64,000 nucleotides of DNA, taken from Pieris napi (taxonomy: Eukaryota > Arthropoda > Insecta > Lepidoptera > Pieridae). Each line of letters begins with the position of its first letter. Positions within the stretch are counted from its first letter, which is position 1. Below the pieces are notes generated by a model. That model worked only from the letters and a program-made list of their open reading frames with translations, made no database searches and was not told the origin of the DNA. Shown piece after piece: positions 22,351-34,415 of the stretch. The position numbers and the translations under genes were made by a program. The stretch covers positions 4,092,001 through 4,156,000 of the forward strand of contig NC_062248.1 in the NCBI RefSeq assembly GCF_905475465.1. Direction: 5' to 3'.

Positions 22351-23735
22351 CTGAGGCCCAGACATAAAAAGCGTCTAGCGTCATTGATTTTGTTTTAAAA
22401 ATCATTAATCATTCTTCTAATGACGTAGTTGTCAGATAAGGATTTGTTTTTGGTGAGAACACATAATGTAAGAGAAACGTCATACACAATATTGTCTTGT
22501 TTATTGAATCGCTCTTGTTATATTGAATCATCAGTAATAATTAATTTGTGGTTAAAGTGAGTGACTTCAGGGTGATTTATATGAAGAATATATAAAACAT
22601 TTCCAAATATAATAGGTACCTTATAATATGGTTCCATTTTATTTGGTTTAGCTTACATTGACTGAATGAAACAGCATTTTATTGTCGACTGATTGTGTTT
22701 GTTTGATTTGTGGATTGCATAGGCGTTTTCACTAGAACATAAAATGCGATGAGTTGTAAAAACAGTAGCCGAAAATTGTACGATTTAAAGACAAACACTA
22801 CTAATTAAAGATTCACAAGCAACAAAATAATTGCTATTTTTAAAATCATTTCCAATCAATTGTTGCATATAATTAAAGTTAGCTAAATTTAGAGTATATT
22901 TAATGACGCTCTTAGCAATCGTGTTTCAAGTAAATTATAAAATTAATTGATGTTTCCGGATGACTGGTCGTGATGACGCGTAGGCAGCGTCAGAAGTGTA
23001 GTGATGTGCTGTGCGTGTTAAATCACACCTGTGAAATCACGCATTAATGCCTCCATTTTACGCTGCAATAGGTATCATATGTCCACCCACGTGTTGGACT
23101 TTAACAAAGATATAACCTCCTTAGAAGCTAATATTATAAGAAATATTTCAAGCGTTAGTGATTTAACTAAAACTTAAAAAAAAACCTGACTTACGAAACA
23201 AGAGACCAAACTTTTTAAATTAGTTTTTTTTGGGTTAATAATATTGTAAAGACTTTATATTTTTGTTACAAATAAATACTACTATGGTTAATTGATAACT
23301 GATAGAAAATATCTTACGAAATAACTCATATTTTGTTTTTCCAACATGGAACGGTTCCCTAACACGAAAGAGACTTTATTATAGATATGTATGACATATA
23401 CTTTAATTCGCTGGGACTATATTCTATGGAATGCTAAACCACGTGGTGTCGCAGATGCATAACTGTTTCATTTTTATTTCTTAATTAATGTTGCTGAACT
23501 ATTCGTTCATATAGAATCTCCAGGTACATTCTGTGTACGGGGTCCATATATGTTGTATTGTTAATTGACTTAAGATGTTGAATGGGACTAAGATCTACAT
23601 CTTGTATTGTTTATATTTAAAGCTTGATATGCCTCGCTAGGAGTTCCACAATTATTGTTATTATAACAATGTATGCAAATTACACAAAATTTTTAATCAT
23701 ATTTAAACAAGCGTTGTGCGAAGTAATAACAGTTA

Positions 23736-23760
23736 AACATCACTATAAAATAGTGATGTT
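23736..23760. repeat. Perfect 11-bp stem with 3-base loop
   Basis: AACATCACTAT-AAA-ATAGTGATGTT. It is an isolated hairpin in the inferred intron. Confidence 0.7.
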
Positions 23761-25164
23761 ACAATTACATTTGGGGTGATTGTAATGCATCACGGCTATT
23801 TAAACTCACACATGCCTATTTCATTCCATGTGGTTCAAAATACAGCGAATTTTAGGATAAATTTCCATCAATGGAAAAGTTTATTAGAAATTAACAGGAG
23901 TAAGGATTAGTAATGCAGGGGTATATTAATTATGAATTATGGGGTTTATAATTCATTTACGATTCTCTGGTGTGACAAGACGACATCAACTTTGTTATTG
24001 GTGAGTTTTAAATAGTACTTAACCTCGTTTTGTGAACAATATTGTGAGTAAAATTTACTTAAAACCCTGTCAGTCATTTTCTATTTAGCGGCCGTCAGAG
24101 GGTATTCACACTGAATGGGAGGACTGTAATACTTGATAGCTTTACTACAATGATTCCTTACATTAAGTTCTATGCGTTTGACAAAGTAGGAAACTCCAAA
24201 AGACCCGTCAGATATATTAATGCCGGATTAATGACGTTACTGTGAGCTGTCATTATATTTTTTGACATATATTGAAAGGGTTTATATAGTCTAAGTCAAA
24301 TCAGTTCAAAACCGTTAAAACTAGTAGTACTTTTTTGGACTTTGGACCCTCCAGAGCTTTCATTGTTTTGTATAAATATTTCTGCAACCTTTTAAAATTA
24401 AGCTTCAATATAGTTAGGCTAGAACTTAGAAGTCTGGAACACCGTCTAGACTGTAGACTATAATTCAGAGTTAAGGAAACGTAAAATTTATTCTGTCTGG
24501 CAGTCCCTTCCCTTTTGGGTACATTACCCTCTCTAAGGGGTGAGGGCTTTAAATTTAATGTATATTTTTAGGATATTTTATTAAAAGAATGTTCAGAGTC
24601 CTGACAAGTTAGCACTATTTCAAAAAACGTCACAGACGTTCCGGTATGTGGACCCCATGAACAGAATACCACATGAAGATATCAATTTTAATTAAAGAAC
24701 GTTATCATCAAATATAAATTAACATACATAGACAAATGTGTTTTGTAATATAGAACAAACGAGCAGAACACTCATATATAAGTCAAACCGCCGCCCATGG
24801 ACACTGAAAGCCGACTAGCTAGCGACTAAAGCAGGCTTTAATTATGCGTATGTGCTATGTATGTAATATGCGTTATAATAGTATCATGTAGTTCTTATAT
24901 TTTCATTAAACATTTCATAAAACAAGTCTTTAACATAAACTTTTAGACTTCTTGCCCTCGTAAAATTTTAATAGCTTCAATTCGTGACTGTATTCCACAA
25001 TGTATCCATTTTTATGTTCCGATGGAATAGATAAGGATGCCACTATCAGCTTCAAAACATATTAAAAATCATGTATTTAACTGTAGGTAATGAATGAAAT
25101 TACAGTAGGTATTACCAAAGTATCGCACCCTGGCTTTTAATATTTCTTTCTCTGTGCGCAAATA

Positions 25165-25275
25165 CTTTTACGCTGAAGGAAAACATCGCGAGGAAAGAGG
25201 AATGTCTTATGTCCAAAAATCACCGACATGTGTCAGGCACAAAGGGCTATATCTACTACTTACCAAAAAGATGAA
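25165..25275 (+). repeat. SINE body fragment
   Basis: GAAGGAAAACATCGCGAGGA and GTGTCAGGCACAAAGGGCT match the body of the 22.1-kb SINE. The tRNA head is missing. Confidence 0.65.
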
Positions 25276-26454
25276 TGGAGAAAATCATGATCTAATATTA
25301 TATAAATCACGCGCAGCCAGAATTTATTCATAGACAGCAGACGTTTTTGTATATTCACAAAGAATAAGTATCGTGATTATGTATGGGTACAAATCGCTTT
25401 GAGATTCTGAGCCGAGTGTAAGAGGTTACAGTAGGAGATGGTTATCTGTATCTGCATACATGAATTCCTTGTCTATTCCTAGAATTTTCTTTAAACTCGT
25501 TTCATTTTTAAAATTAGAATTTTTGCAATTTAAATCGAATGCTATTTTCCGTAGATTTACAAATGTATAATGATTCACGAGTAAGATCCTTGACGTGTAT
25601 GATTCAAATTTCGAATATAAATCTGTATCAATTGCTCATCACAGGATTTTGACCTTAAACTTTAATGGCGGTTCACATTGGTGGAAATGCGTTAAAAGTT
25701 CAAATTTAGAATTCCTAACACGACTCTGTTTGGAGCATTGTTGGTTTTTTTACTACTAAATTGTTTTCCTCGTTTACGAATTTTTCATCGTGAATAGCCA
25801 CACCCTTGTGCGAGGTGCGGGGAGAGAAATCCGGGCCTATTTCACTGATCTGTTTAAAATCCCCGTTGGATAATTCTATAATAAATGATAGGTAAGAATA
25901 AAAAGTAGGTTCCTTCCCCAGAATCGAACTACGGGTCTCAGGGTGAAATATATTTATTAAATATAAAAGCAACGTTAGCTAGAAAATCATGGTTCAAAAA
26001 ACTTTACCGCTATACTGTTGATAATATCCTTTTAGTGAATTTTCAAAATGAATACATTTCAAGTTTTTTTATCACACTTCCGCAATGTATTTAATAATTT
26101 ATTGAACCTTAAGAATTCAATATTTTATAAACGTATATGAAAATCTAAGTAGTAGGTACCTACTGTACACAAATACATGACAAAAACTTTGTATAGATTT
26201 TTTTCTGTGTTAATTGGATTTTTTCCCTATGTCTGTTTAAAGAAGGTAAAATATTCCTATTTAGACAAAATTCTACAAAACTGAAATTTTAATTTAACAT
26301 CGGAGTCGTTCGATGTTCGACATCGTTCTTTTAACAACAGTCCTTCAATGCAAGTGTTTTTCCATAATAATATGCCTTAAATATAAACTTGTTATAGCGG
26401 AAATTCCGATAATAGCTAATTTCACTAGTCACGGGTTACTCTTGACCTAGTTTC

Positions 26455-26505
26455 GGAATGTAGGGCGGCTCCGGGGCCAGGCCGCCCGCCCTACCATCGA
26501 AAGTA
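26455..26505. other. GC-rich hairpin patch
   Basis: GTAGGGCGG (26460-26468) is inverted in CCGCCCTAC at 26487-26495, around GGGGCCAGGCC. The composition is sharply unlike the surroundings. Function is unknown; it could be regulatory or repeat-derived. Confidence 0.4.
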
Positions 26506-27106
26506 TATTTGGCAGTGCAATACTGCGTTGACCTAATATTACTGCATTTTAAATAAATGTGATGAATAATAAACTGTCTATTTTAATAGAAATGTGTCGT
26601 GTCGTTTGATTTGAGGTTTTATAGGAAATTATAATTAAATTTGTAAGTTGATTTTCACCTTCAAATCCCATAGAGTTGTGGTGATTTTCTACTATTAGAC
26701 AATCATAATTTCGCTTATTTACCCCCTTGGGTACGCCTACGTCTCTTTAGAGAATTTCAGCGGGTTAAACCATTTTTAGGTAATATTCTAAGAGAAAGCT
26801 TCCTATTTAGTAGTTTTTTGTGAAAATACAAAGTATTCTGATTTGCTTCCCAAAAGTCCATATATGTATTCCTACCGAAGTCGTAAATTCCCGTGAATAG
26901 GCAAGGTTTAAAGAGGCAAAATGTATGTTTGTTAGTGATGTATTTATTGAACTTAAACGTGAACACTCACCTACGAAAGGTACACCAACAATCAATAATT
27001 TATGATTTTTTATAGTATCTCGTTCCCATATATTATGTCGCCCTGGAAACGGATGTGAAATGTATATAAAAATGTTATGTGATGTTTGTGGGCGCACTTG
27101 TCTATC

Positions 27107-27417
27107 TAATATATAAAATTCTCGTATCGCGGTGTTTGTGGTTAAACTCCTCCGAAACGGCTCGACCGATTCTAATGAAATTTTGTGTGCATATTGGGTA
27201 TGTCTGAGAATCGGACAACATCTATTTTTCATCCCACTAAATGTTAAGGTGGACTACCCCTTTTTTTTATTTTAGATAAATTTTTCTGTTTTTATTTTTT
27301 TATGATACAGCATTAATAAATACATACAACCCCTAACTTTCACCCCTCTACGATCAACCCCTATTTTTTTATTATAAATGATATACATGGCAAAAGGATG
27401 TTTGCCCGGTCAGCTAG
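27107..27417 (+). mobile_element. Helitron-like non-autonomous element
   Basis: It starts TCTAATATATAAAATTCTCG, has the shared block GGCTCGACCGATTCTAATGA, and ends GGATGTTTGCCCGGTCAGCTAGT. It is closely related to the element at 56.73-56.99 kb. Confidence 0.75.
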
Positions 27418-28085
27418 TAAATTTATAAAATTTATGTATCATGGTAAAAATTTAGTTTGTACCCTTCAGAATTTGCATTAAATAGGCTGCATCACTACGA
27501 CCTAATAAACGTGGGTAAGGGACACAGCGAGTAATCATACAAGTTTCATTTACATCGTACATTGCCAGCTCCAAAATTTATTTTAGTCTAATTATATAAA
27601 TACATACAGTATTGCGCATACTATTGTTTCTTTATTTATTTTGCCCAATTCAGCGCGAGCCATTTCAGTCATTATACTAATAACATATTGATGCAATATT
27701 TAGTTTTCAAGATCACAGTTTTCGACGTCAGAGGTGCTAAAATACGTGTTACGACATTAGCAGCTTGTGCAAATATAATTAATTACAAAGATCAAATTAA
27801 GTTAAAAAAAATTAAATAGTTTATTAACGTCACGTAAGCATACGTTAATTAAGGGTGGAATAAAAAATTATATAAAGAATAGAAAAAAATAAATATCTGT
27901 GGCTGACACTTTGCAAGCCATAGATACTAGAATTTTCATCAGCATTTTTGTTTGTATTTCTGCGATTCAACGAAATTTTGTATTCAAATATCGAACATTA
28001 TTTACATACAGTGTAAACAACACATTTATAAAACTATCTACATAAAATTAGCAATACAAAATTCAACTAAGATGTGAAACAGAAG

Positions 28086-28300
28086 TGTTGGCCTAGTTGC
28101 ACGACTCTCATCCCTGAGGTCGTAGATTCGAACCCCAGCCGTGCACCAATTTCGCTTTATGTGCGCATTTAAAACTCGCTTGTATGGTGAAGGAAAACAT
28201 CGTGAGGAAACCGACATGCTTTAGACCCAACAAAGTCTTGTGTCAGGCACAGATCACCTACTTGTCTATTAAGAAACATAAATGATCACGAAACGGATAT
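28086..28300 (+). repeat. tRNA-derived SINE
   Basis: TTGGCCTAGTTGCACGACTC, B box GATTCGAACCCCAGC, then GGTGAAGGAAAACATCGTGA and TGTGTCAGGCACAGATCACC. Same family as 22.1 kb. Confidence 0.85.
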
Positions 28301-29217
28301 AGAACCTTTTTTACAGAATTTTTTTTAAAAATCAATAGTAGATGAGCTATAGTAATCTTTGAAGACGAAACTTCGATTTTTGAAAACTATTTGCGACATA
28401 TGTTATTTTTTAAATACTGAACGAATTGTAGTATACGTAGTTAAAAACATTGCTTATGTTCGTGTTAGTAGATTGAAGACTTCTATGCAAATTGCAAATG
28501 TTTCAATCCTTTTAAACTGAAGATCAATACGGGCGACACTATCCCGGTCATTTCCCTTACGTTTCCGCGTGTCCCAGTCTATTTCCGATACACCGATGTT
28601 ACGCTTCACATCGTTTCTATTTTGTTCATTTAAGTTCTAGAATATTTAAATGTAATTTAAACAAGATTTTCGAAAGTCAAGGACACAATGATTTTTATTT
28701 AATACAAAAGACAAAATGATTTTTCACTTAATTCTAGCGACTAATGTACTGCACAACTTTGATTGATTAATTTCAGTTATAAAATGATTATTAGAAACAT
28801 AGAAATAACTATTTTTGTTTATATTTGATTTTTTTTTTACCTGGCAATAATTTTTTGCGAATACGGTATGCTAGTCTCTGTACTGGTTCTGTCTACCAAA
28901 TCCCAAATTAATACCTTAATTAGCTCCTGTACAATGTTGAATTTGGAGGAAAGACAGACTCGATACTAAAAATGAAAGGTAACCAAGGCATCACCTAGGA
29001 GTCGAATTTAATTTTTTTTAATGCCAGTCCACGTGCATTTTCGCCATCATTGCCATTCGTTTTTAAATTTATTTTAGTGCTTTAATTATTCCGATGTTCA
29101 ACGAAGATATAACGGTCATAACACTGGTTGTTATATGTACTGGATTAAATGTTAAATAATTATCGTAATGCCAACATTAAACTACATTTAATTATAGATT
29201 TACCTACATTAAGAAAC

Positions 29218-29472
29218 CTTTTTTTTTTAAAGGACAATTCACACCAATTGACCTAGTCCCATGCTATCACCAGCTTAGCTTGTGTTATGGGTACTAGGCA
29301 ACGGATATACATACATATTATAGATAAATAGACATATAAATACATATTTAAATACCCAAGACCTAAGCACAACAACAAATGCTCATCACATCGATGTTTG
29401 TCTCAGCCGGGGATCGAACCCGGGACCCATGGATTCGCAGTCAGGGGTACTAACCACTAGACCAATGAGTCG
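29218..29472 (-). repeat. tRNA-derived SINE, second family
   Basis: On the minus strand: CATTGGTCTAGTGGTTAGTA (A-box region), GGTTCGATCCCCGGC (B box), then a body ending in TGGTGTGAATTGTCCTTT and an A tail. A near copy lies at 45.0-45.27 kb in the same orientation. Confidence 0.88.
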
Positions 29473-29829
29473 TCTAAACCTTACCTTACCTCACCTTATA
29501 GATAATATTCCCTTTCCTTCTCAAGCAAACAACCTTCATAGTCATAAGTCCCTATTAGATCGCTACTTTGTCACGTCCAACGAATCGATCACGTTACAAG
29601 ACCTCAATTTCCGCAAATGAAATAATTACATCATTTAAAAGGGATACTGTACATGATCTAATTAATAATCGCCTTGATTTCAGTACAAGGCTGTGGGCAT
29701 TATCGCTTAAGCTGACTTGCGCAATTAGAAGGATACACGCTATGTGGAGCGTGTCCATATCTTTTACTTTTATTTTAAAATGGCCCCGACTTATCTTATG
29801 TGATGTCCAATGTTAGATTTTTTGATATG

Positions 29830-30155
29830 TATATGTTAACGTAAAATTGTAAAAACCGTTAGATTGTAATCTATCTCGCGAGATTATAAACTGTCGAAAG
29901 ATTGTCAACCTCAGCGTACTGCTTACAATTTAACGTATTATTATTCGGTAGATTGTACTACACTAACTTAGTAATCATTCAAACTTCTTTGGTCAATTAC
30001 AGATTAATTTTACTTCCCCACAATTTCATATAACTACCGAATAATAATACGTTAATTTGTAAGCAGTTCGTTGGGGTTCACAATCTTTCGACAGTTTACA
30101 ATCTCGCGAGATAGATTACAAACTAACGGTTTTTACAATTTTACGGTGACATATA
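29830..30155. mobile_element. MITE with long (about 122-bp) terminal inverted repeats
   Basis: The left arm TATATGTTAACGTAAAATTG... is matched by the inverse of the right arm TATATGTCACCGTAAAATTG... over about 122 bases, including ATCTATCTCGCGAGATT. The 326-base unit is therefore mostly hairpin. A second copy is at 57.17 kb. Confidence 0.9.
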
Positions 30156-30291
30156 CAAGAGCGTACCGCTTTCTGTAAGGTTGGCAACACAACCCCGGGC
30201 TTGCAGGTGTCCATGGGCACTGATTTATCACCATCACTTTATTCAAAGTGACCCGCTTGCTCGTTCCTGTCCCATTAAAATAAAGAAAATA

Positions 30292-30410
30292 GCAGTGCCC
30301 AGCGATTTAGGCGTGTAAATCTCAACCGTGAGGTTATGCGTTCACATCCCCGTTGTGCACTAATTGTTCGTTCGATGTGCGCATGGTAAAGGGAAACAGG
30401 AAATCGGCAT
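30292..30410 (+). repeat. SINE fragment, decayed
   Basis: TGAGGTTATGCGTTCACATC is a decayed B-box region and GCACTAATTGTTCGTTCGAT follows. Related to the 22.1-kb SINE. Confidence 0.5.
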
Positions 30411-30837
30411 GTCTAATATCTAATAAAAAATAGTTTAAAAAAACTAAAAAAACACGCTTTTAAAGCACATCAAACTAAAAAGTGAAAAATAATTCCTAAT
30501 TTAGGCTGAAAATGGTAATTAACAAAAAATCTGGTATTATTGTGAAAAAGCGTGGGTTGCTCTATAGACGAAAAATATGGCACAGAGTTTTTTTAAACTA
30601 TTATTTATTTTTTAGTTAATTTTTTTTTTGATTATTGCATTGTCATCGATCTTTGACAGGTGCGCAAAATTTGAATAAAATCTGTCCGTTTAAAGTGGGT
30701 CAAAATCGAGTCCGAAGGAGCCGGTTACATACATACATACAGGTGAAGCTAATATAAAGCGTGTAAAAATCGACGATGTGTTAAGCAAAGAAGACTGATC
30801 CCCCTACTATGAAGTCTGGTTTTATTTATTAGTGCAA

Positions 30838-31010
30838 CATTTTTTTAAATAGAACAGGGGACTACGGGCAAGAGGCTCACGGAGGTGATGTTAGCGATAC
30901 CGCAGCCCATGGACACTCAATGCCAGAGGGCTCGTGAATGCGTTGCCGGCCTTTTCAGAATTGGTACGCTCTTTTCTTGTAGGACTCTAAGTTGAATTGG
31001 TTCTGGTTGC
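30838..31010 (-). mobile_element. jockey/CR1-like LINE 3' fragment
   Basis: CGGGCAAGAGGCTCACGGAG, then CGCAGCCCATGGACACTC, then TTGGTACGCTCTTTTCTTG match the LINE ends listed elsewhere. The left boundary of the segmental duplication falls inside this fragment. Confidence 0.75.
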
Positions 31011-33547
31011 AACTGGATTATTTACTAACTATCTGTATTAAGCCAAGATTTTTGCGACTTCTTGAATATTAATCGTTATATTTCAGTCAATTTACCTAAA
31101 ATCATTTAACCTAAAGCCTATTCGGTAACACTATATTATTAATATTAGTGAAAATTGCACAAAATTGTTTTTGTGTGTATCCTGTTCACAGTAAACGCAG
31201 CCCAGCCTTGCGATACTGTAACTTACTTTTCGAACTCTCACCGCGCTCAAATCAGTCGTGAAGCAGTCATTTTACTATTTGGAGGTCTGATAAGGAGGGA
31301 GTTTGTAGTTTATTGTTACAGAATCGCAAGGCTGGACCTATATGTTAGGATTAATAGAAACCTCACAAATGTAGAAACGCTATTAACCCACTTAAGCTGT
31401 GTAAAATCCTTTTTTAAGAGTACGTTAGTTAGTTAAGAGTATGAGGGTTAATATAACCGTAAACAAGTCGATATAAATTTTGACATATTTACTTCTTACT
31501 TTAGTAGTCCAATTTCTTTTATAATCAGAATTAATTAAGATCAACTAGTACGCTTATCAAACATTAAAAGTATCGATCTTTCAACTTAAATTAACTTTAC
31601 AAGTTGTTAATAAGTAATAATAATAATCTTTATTTATTTTCTCACAAAAACTTCATACATAGATCACAATATAAAGCAACAGTTTTTTATTATTATAAAT
31701 AATTTTCTTCTATTGAAGGAAATGCTTCTTGTGTGAGACTGATACCTATAAAGGTACCTGTGTTATCAGGCCATTATTAAAAAAGTGTATAAAGTTATTT
31801 AATAAAACTACTTATCATTTTGTAATAAAGTTTTAATTGATCTCTATAAAAGCTTAGTTAAAGTCGCATCAAGAAGAAATCCTAAAATATTACTATACCA
31901 ATAAGATATGCGGCGATAAAATTAAACGTGTTCAGTCCTAATGGACTTTGAGAATGCTTTAATGTTTTCGCAACATAGTGCCACGGTGCGTGGATTAAGC
32001 TAAATATAGGCCAAATTTAGTTCAACGTTATAAATGTACTATATGTACTTTGACTATGAGTATAGTGGAGCATCATAATGAACCCTTGTAGTAATATAAG
32101 GTATCGGTTCCCTGCTGATTAATAATAATAATAAAAGCCCATGGAATTTCCATTGAATTAATTGCAAAGAACTTGAGACTTCTAAGCATAATATATGCTT
32201 GCATGCTATATATCCTATATCCTAGCTACATTCAATACCGTCGACACCCCTTCACGGGTAAAGACCTCCGCCAGCTTTTTCCAACTATCTCTGTCCATGG
32301 CTATCTTTCTCCATTCGGTTCCTGCTACCGGTTTTCTTTTATCCGCTATTTTGGAGCGTCGTCTTCTCCTTCTTGCCCTAGGTTTTTAAGCCGGGTTAAT
32401 TCGGTCGTAGCGTGATTATATATTAGTGAGCATTACGATTAATGAAACTATTTAATACAAACATGATTTGCGTGGTCTCCTAAAAAATCTTTTCATTATA
32501 ATATTAAATCGTTTGATGTCGTGCGCGAGGCACTTCCGTTCTGGGATGCGGAATATGCTAAGCCATAGAGACGGTTGATAATATTTGTATACCGCTTCCT
32601 AAAATAGATAGATATTTATAGTATATAAATAAGAAGACACATAATAACATATTTATATGCGCTCATTTTAAAATGATTGTTTCCGTATATTGCAGCATCA
32701 AATATTTCAGCGACGCCCTAAATTGTGAATGCGGAAATTTAGTTCAGAATTATTTGAAAAAAGAATTTTTATTAGGCCCGATGTAAATCATTCTAAACTG
32801 GGTTTCCAGTTGAACAATGATACAGACATGTTTTTTACTGATTCCCTGGATTCTCAAGGTCTTCAAGAGCTCGGAATCATTTTAGAGGAGTAGGAGTAAT
32901 AGGGACACATACATTCCAGGTCTGTTACAGATTTAATTTTAATAAACAAAGCGCCATTGAGCCACGGAATATCGAGGTATGCACACGTTATTATTAGGGC
33001 GCAAGTATATTATTGTTAGCTGATTCTGAGAGCAGTGACGCATCGCATGTGCAAATGCACTATATTTCGTTTCACATTGAACGACCTAGTATGTATATGC
33101 ACTTAATTATAAAAAATAGCTTCTCGCAACTCCAAAGCTGCAGAGCTAAAAGTAACCACTATAATATACGTATATATAATAGCTATAGAATTTCATTTTG
33201 CAAATTAAATGAGCGATTTTATTTGAGGCTTACGATAACAAGACTTACTTTTATATATTTTTTTAATACCTACATGTGACATTATGATCTAGATCCATTA
33301 AAACTAATATGTAATTTATATTATATATTTTAAGAAATATATCTTAACTAGTAGACCGGCTAAGCGTTGCTGTGGCTAAGGTTTTTATTATATTACAAAG
33401 TAGTAAACTATTCAAGGGAAACGGTAGGAGAACACCAGTCATGGGGACCACCATGCTTTATGGTGGTTATAAATTGTAGAAACGTTGAAAGAATTATGTG
33501 AAACGTTGGTGCTTTTAACACAGCGCCATCTGTTAGAATTGTAACTA
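30915..33547. repeat. Duplicated flank A (first copy)
   Basis: This block is repeated at about 37900-40657 in the same orientation. Shared landmarks include the RTE-like LINE end, CTAATGGACTTTGAGAATGC, ATTTCAGCGACGCCCTAAAT and the Helitron-like element at 33.35 kb. Divergence is higher on the left; the last 440 bases are nearly identical. The copy ends at GTAACTA (33541-33547), where A' is fused to flank B. Confidence 0.9.
31617..32420 (-). mobile_element. RTE-like LINE, 3' part
   Basis: On the minus strand, from about 32400 down, it encodes GTEWRKIAMDRDSWKKLAEV followed by FTREGV. This is the typical end of RTE-type LINE reverse transcriptase proteins. About 600 bases of 3' sequence follow and finish in a TTATTATTATT-type tail at 31617-31640. 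It is 5'-truncated. Confidence 0.75.
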
Positions 33548-33728
33548 TTTAATAAGAAACAAATATTTGCAATAAAATAATATTGCGGGTATAAATTGAG
33601 ATGTAAGCTATCCTATCTTTTAAGTTAGATCAAACTGCACACGGTGTGCAAATTTGATTGATATCGGTTCGGTAGTTTAGGAGTCCATAGCGAACAAACA
33701 ATGTGACACGTAATTTATATATATTAAG
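33348..33728 (-). mobile_element. Helitron-like non-autonomous element
   Basis: On the minus strand: TATATATAAATTACGTGTCA at the start, CTACCGAACCGATATCAATC inside, a CATAAAGCATGG hairpin region, and the end AACGCTTAGCCGGTCTACTAG. The duplicated copy at 40.47 kb is cut off by the deletion. Confidence 0.7.
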
Positions 33729-34204
33729 ATTTGATTGCGTATTTTCTAGCCCTGAATCAAAGAAAAAAAGGCATAAAAATTCTCAAACATATTTTCAAAT
33801 AGATCAAAATAGTGATAGGGTTTATTATTGTTATTTAAACCATAACTCTTACTCAATATTGCATGTTATTTCCTTCTAATATTTACCCATTGTTATCGAT
33901 CTCAATTAAGCATTACAAAGAATTGAACAACCTTATTGAACAAAACGGAAGCCGTAATATATTACGTAGTTCATAATGACCTACGGATAATATTACCCTT
34001 GAATGTCTTTAACACCTAGAACGATTTGTTAGACGTGGTAATAATGACTCTTTATGGTATTGATAACTTAGCACTCGTAAGATAACAACGCGAAAATATT
34101 CTACAGTAATTCCGGCTTGAAATATTATGTTATATACAAGACGGAAAAAAAAATATTTTATTTATTTACACTTCGTTAGTAATAAAAGAAACACAATATA
34201 TAAA

Positions 34205-34270
34205 AATTATAAGGGATGCAACGGGCGGCCTTATCGCTAATAAGCGATCTCTTCCAGGCAAACCTAATTA
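34205..34270 (-). repeat. GAGATCGCTTATTAGCGATAAGG repeat end
   Basis: TGCAACGGGCGGCCTTATCG then CTAATAAGCGATCTCTTCC is the inverse of the 9.46-kb copy. It lies about 120 bases upstream of the BTB exon acceptor. Confidence 0.6.
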
Positions 34271-34415
34271 AGAGAAAAATTATGTAGAGAGATTAAATCT
34301 GCAAAAAATGATAGTAGGTTTATGTTCGGATAGTACATGTTTCTCCATCTTATATAATGGCATAGTTTAACGTAGCATTTGTTTTTTTTTCAGGAGTGAC
34401 AAATTATCTGGCAAG

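Larger units (their letters stand above)
20002..34393 (+). other. Probable first intron of the BTB-BACK gene
   Basis: No protein-coding exon was recognised in this 14.4 kb. It holds SINEs, Helitron-like elements, a long-arm MITE, LINE ends and short hairpins, each listed separately. Stretches such as 20.0-21.7, 22.4-25.1 and 25.3-27.1 kb are AT-rich with no recognised feature beyond those listed. Confidence 0.45.
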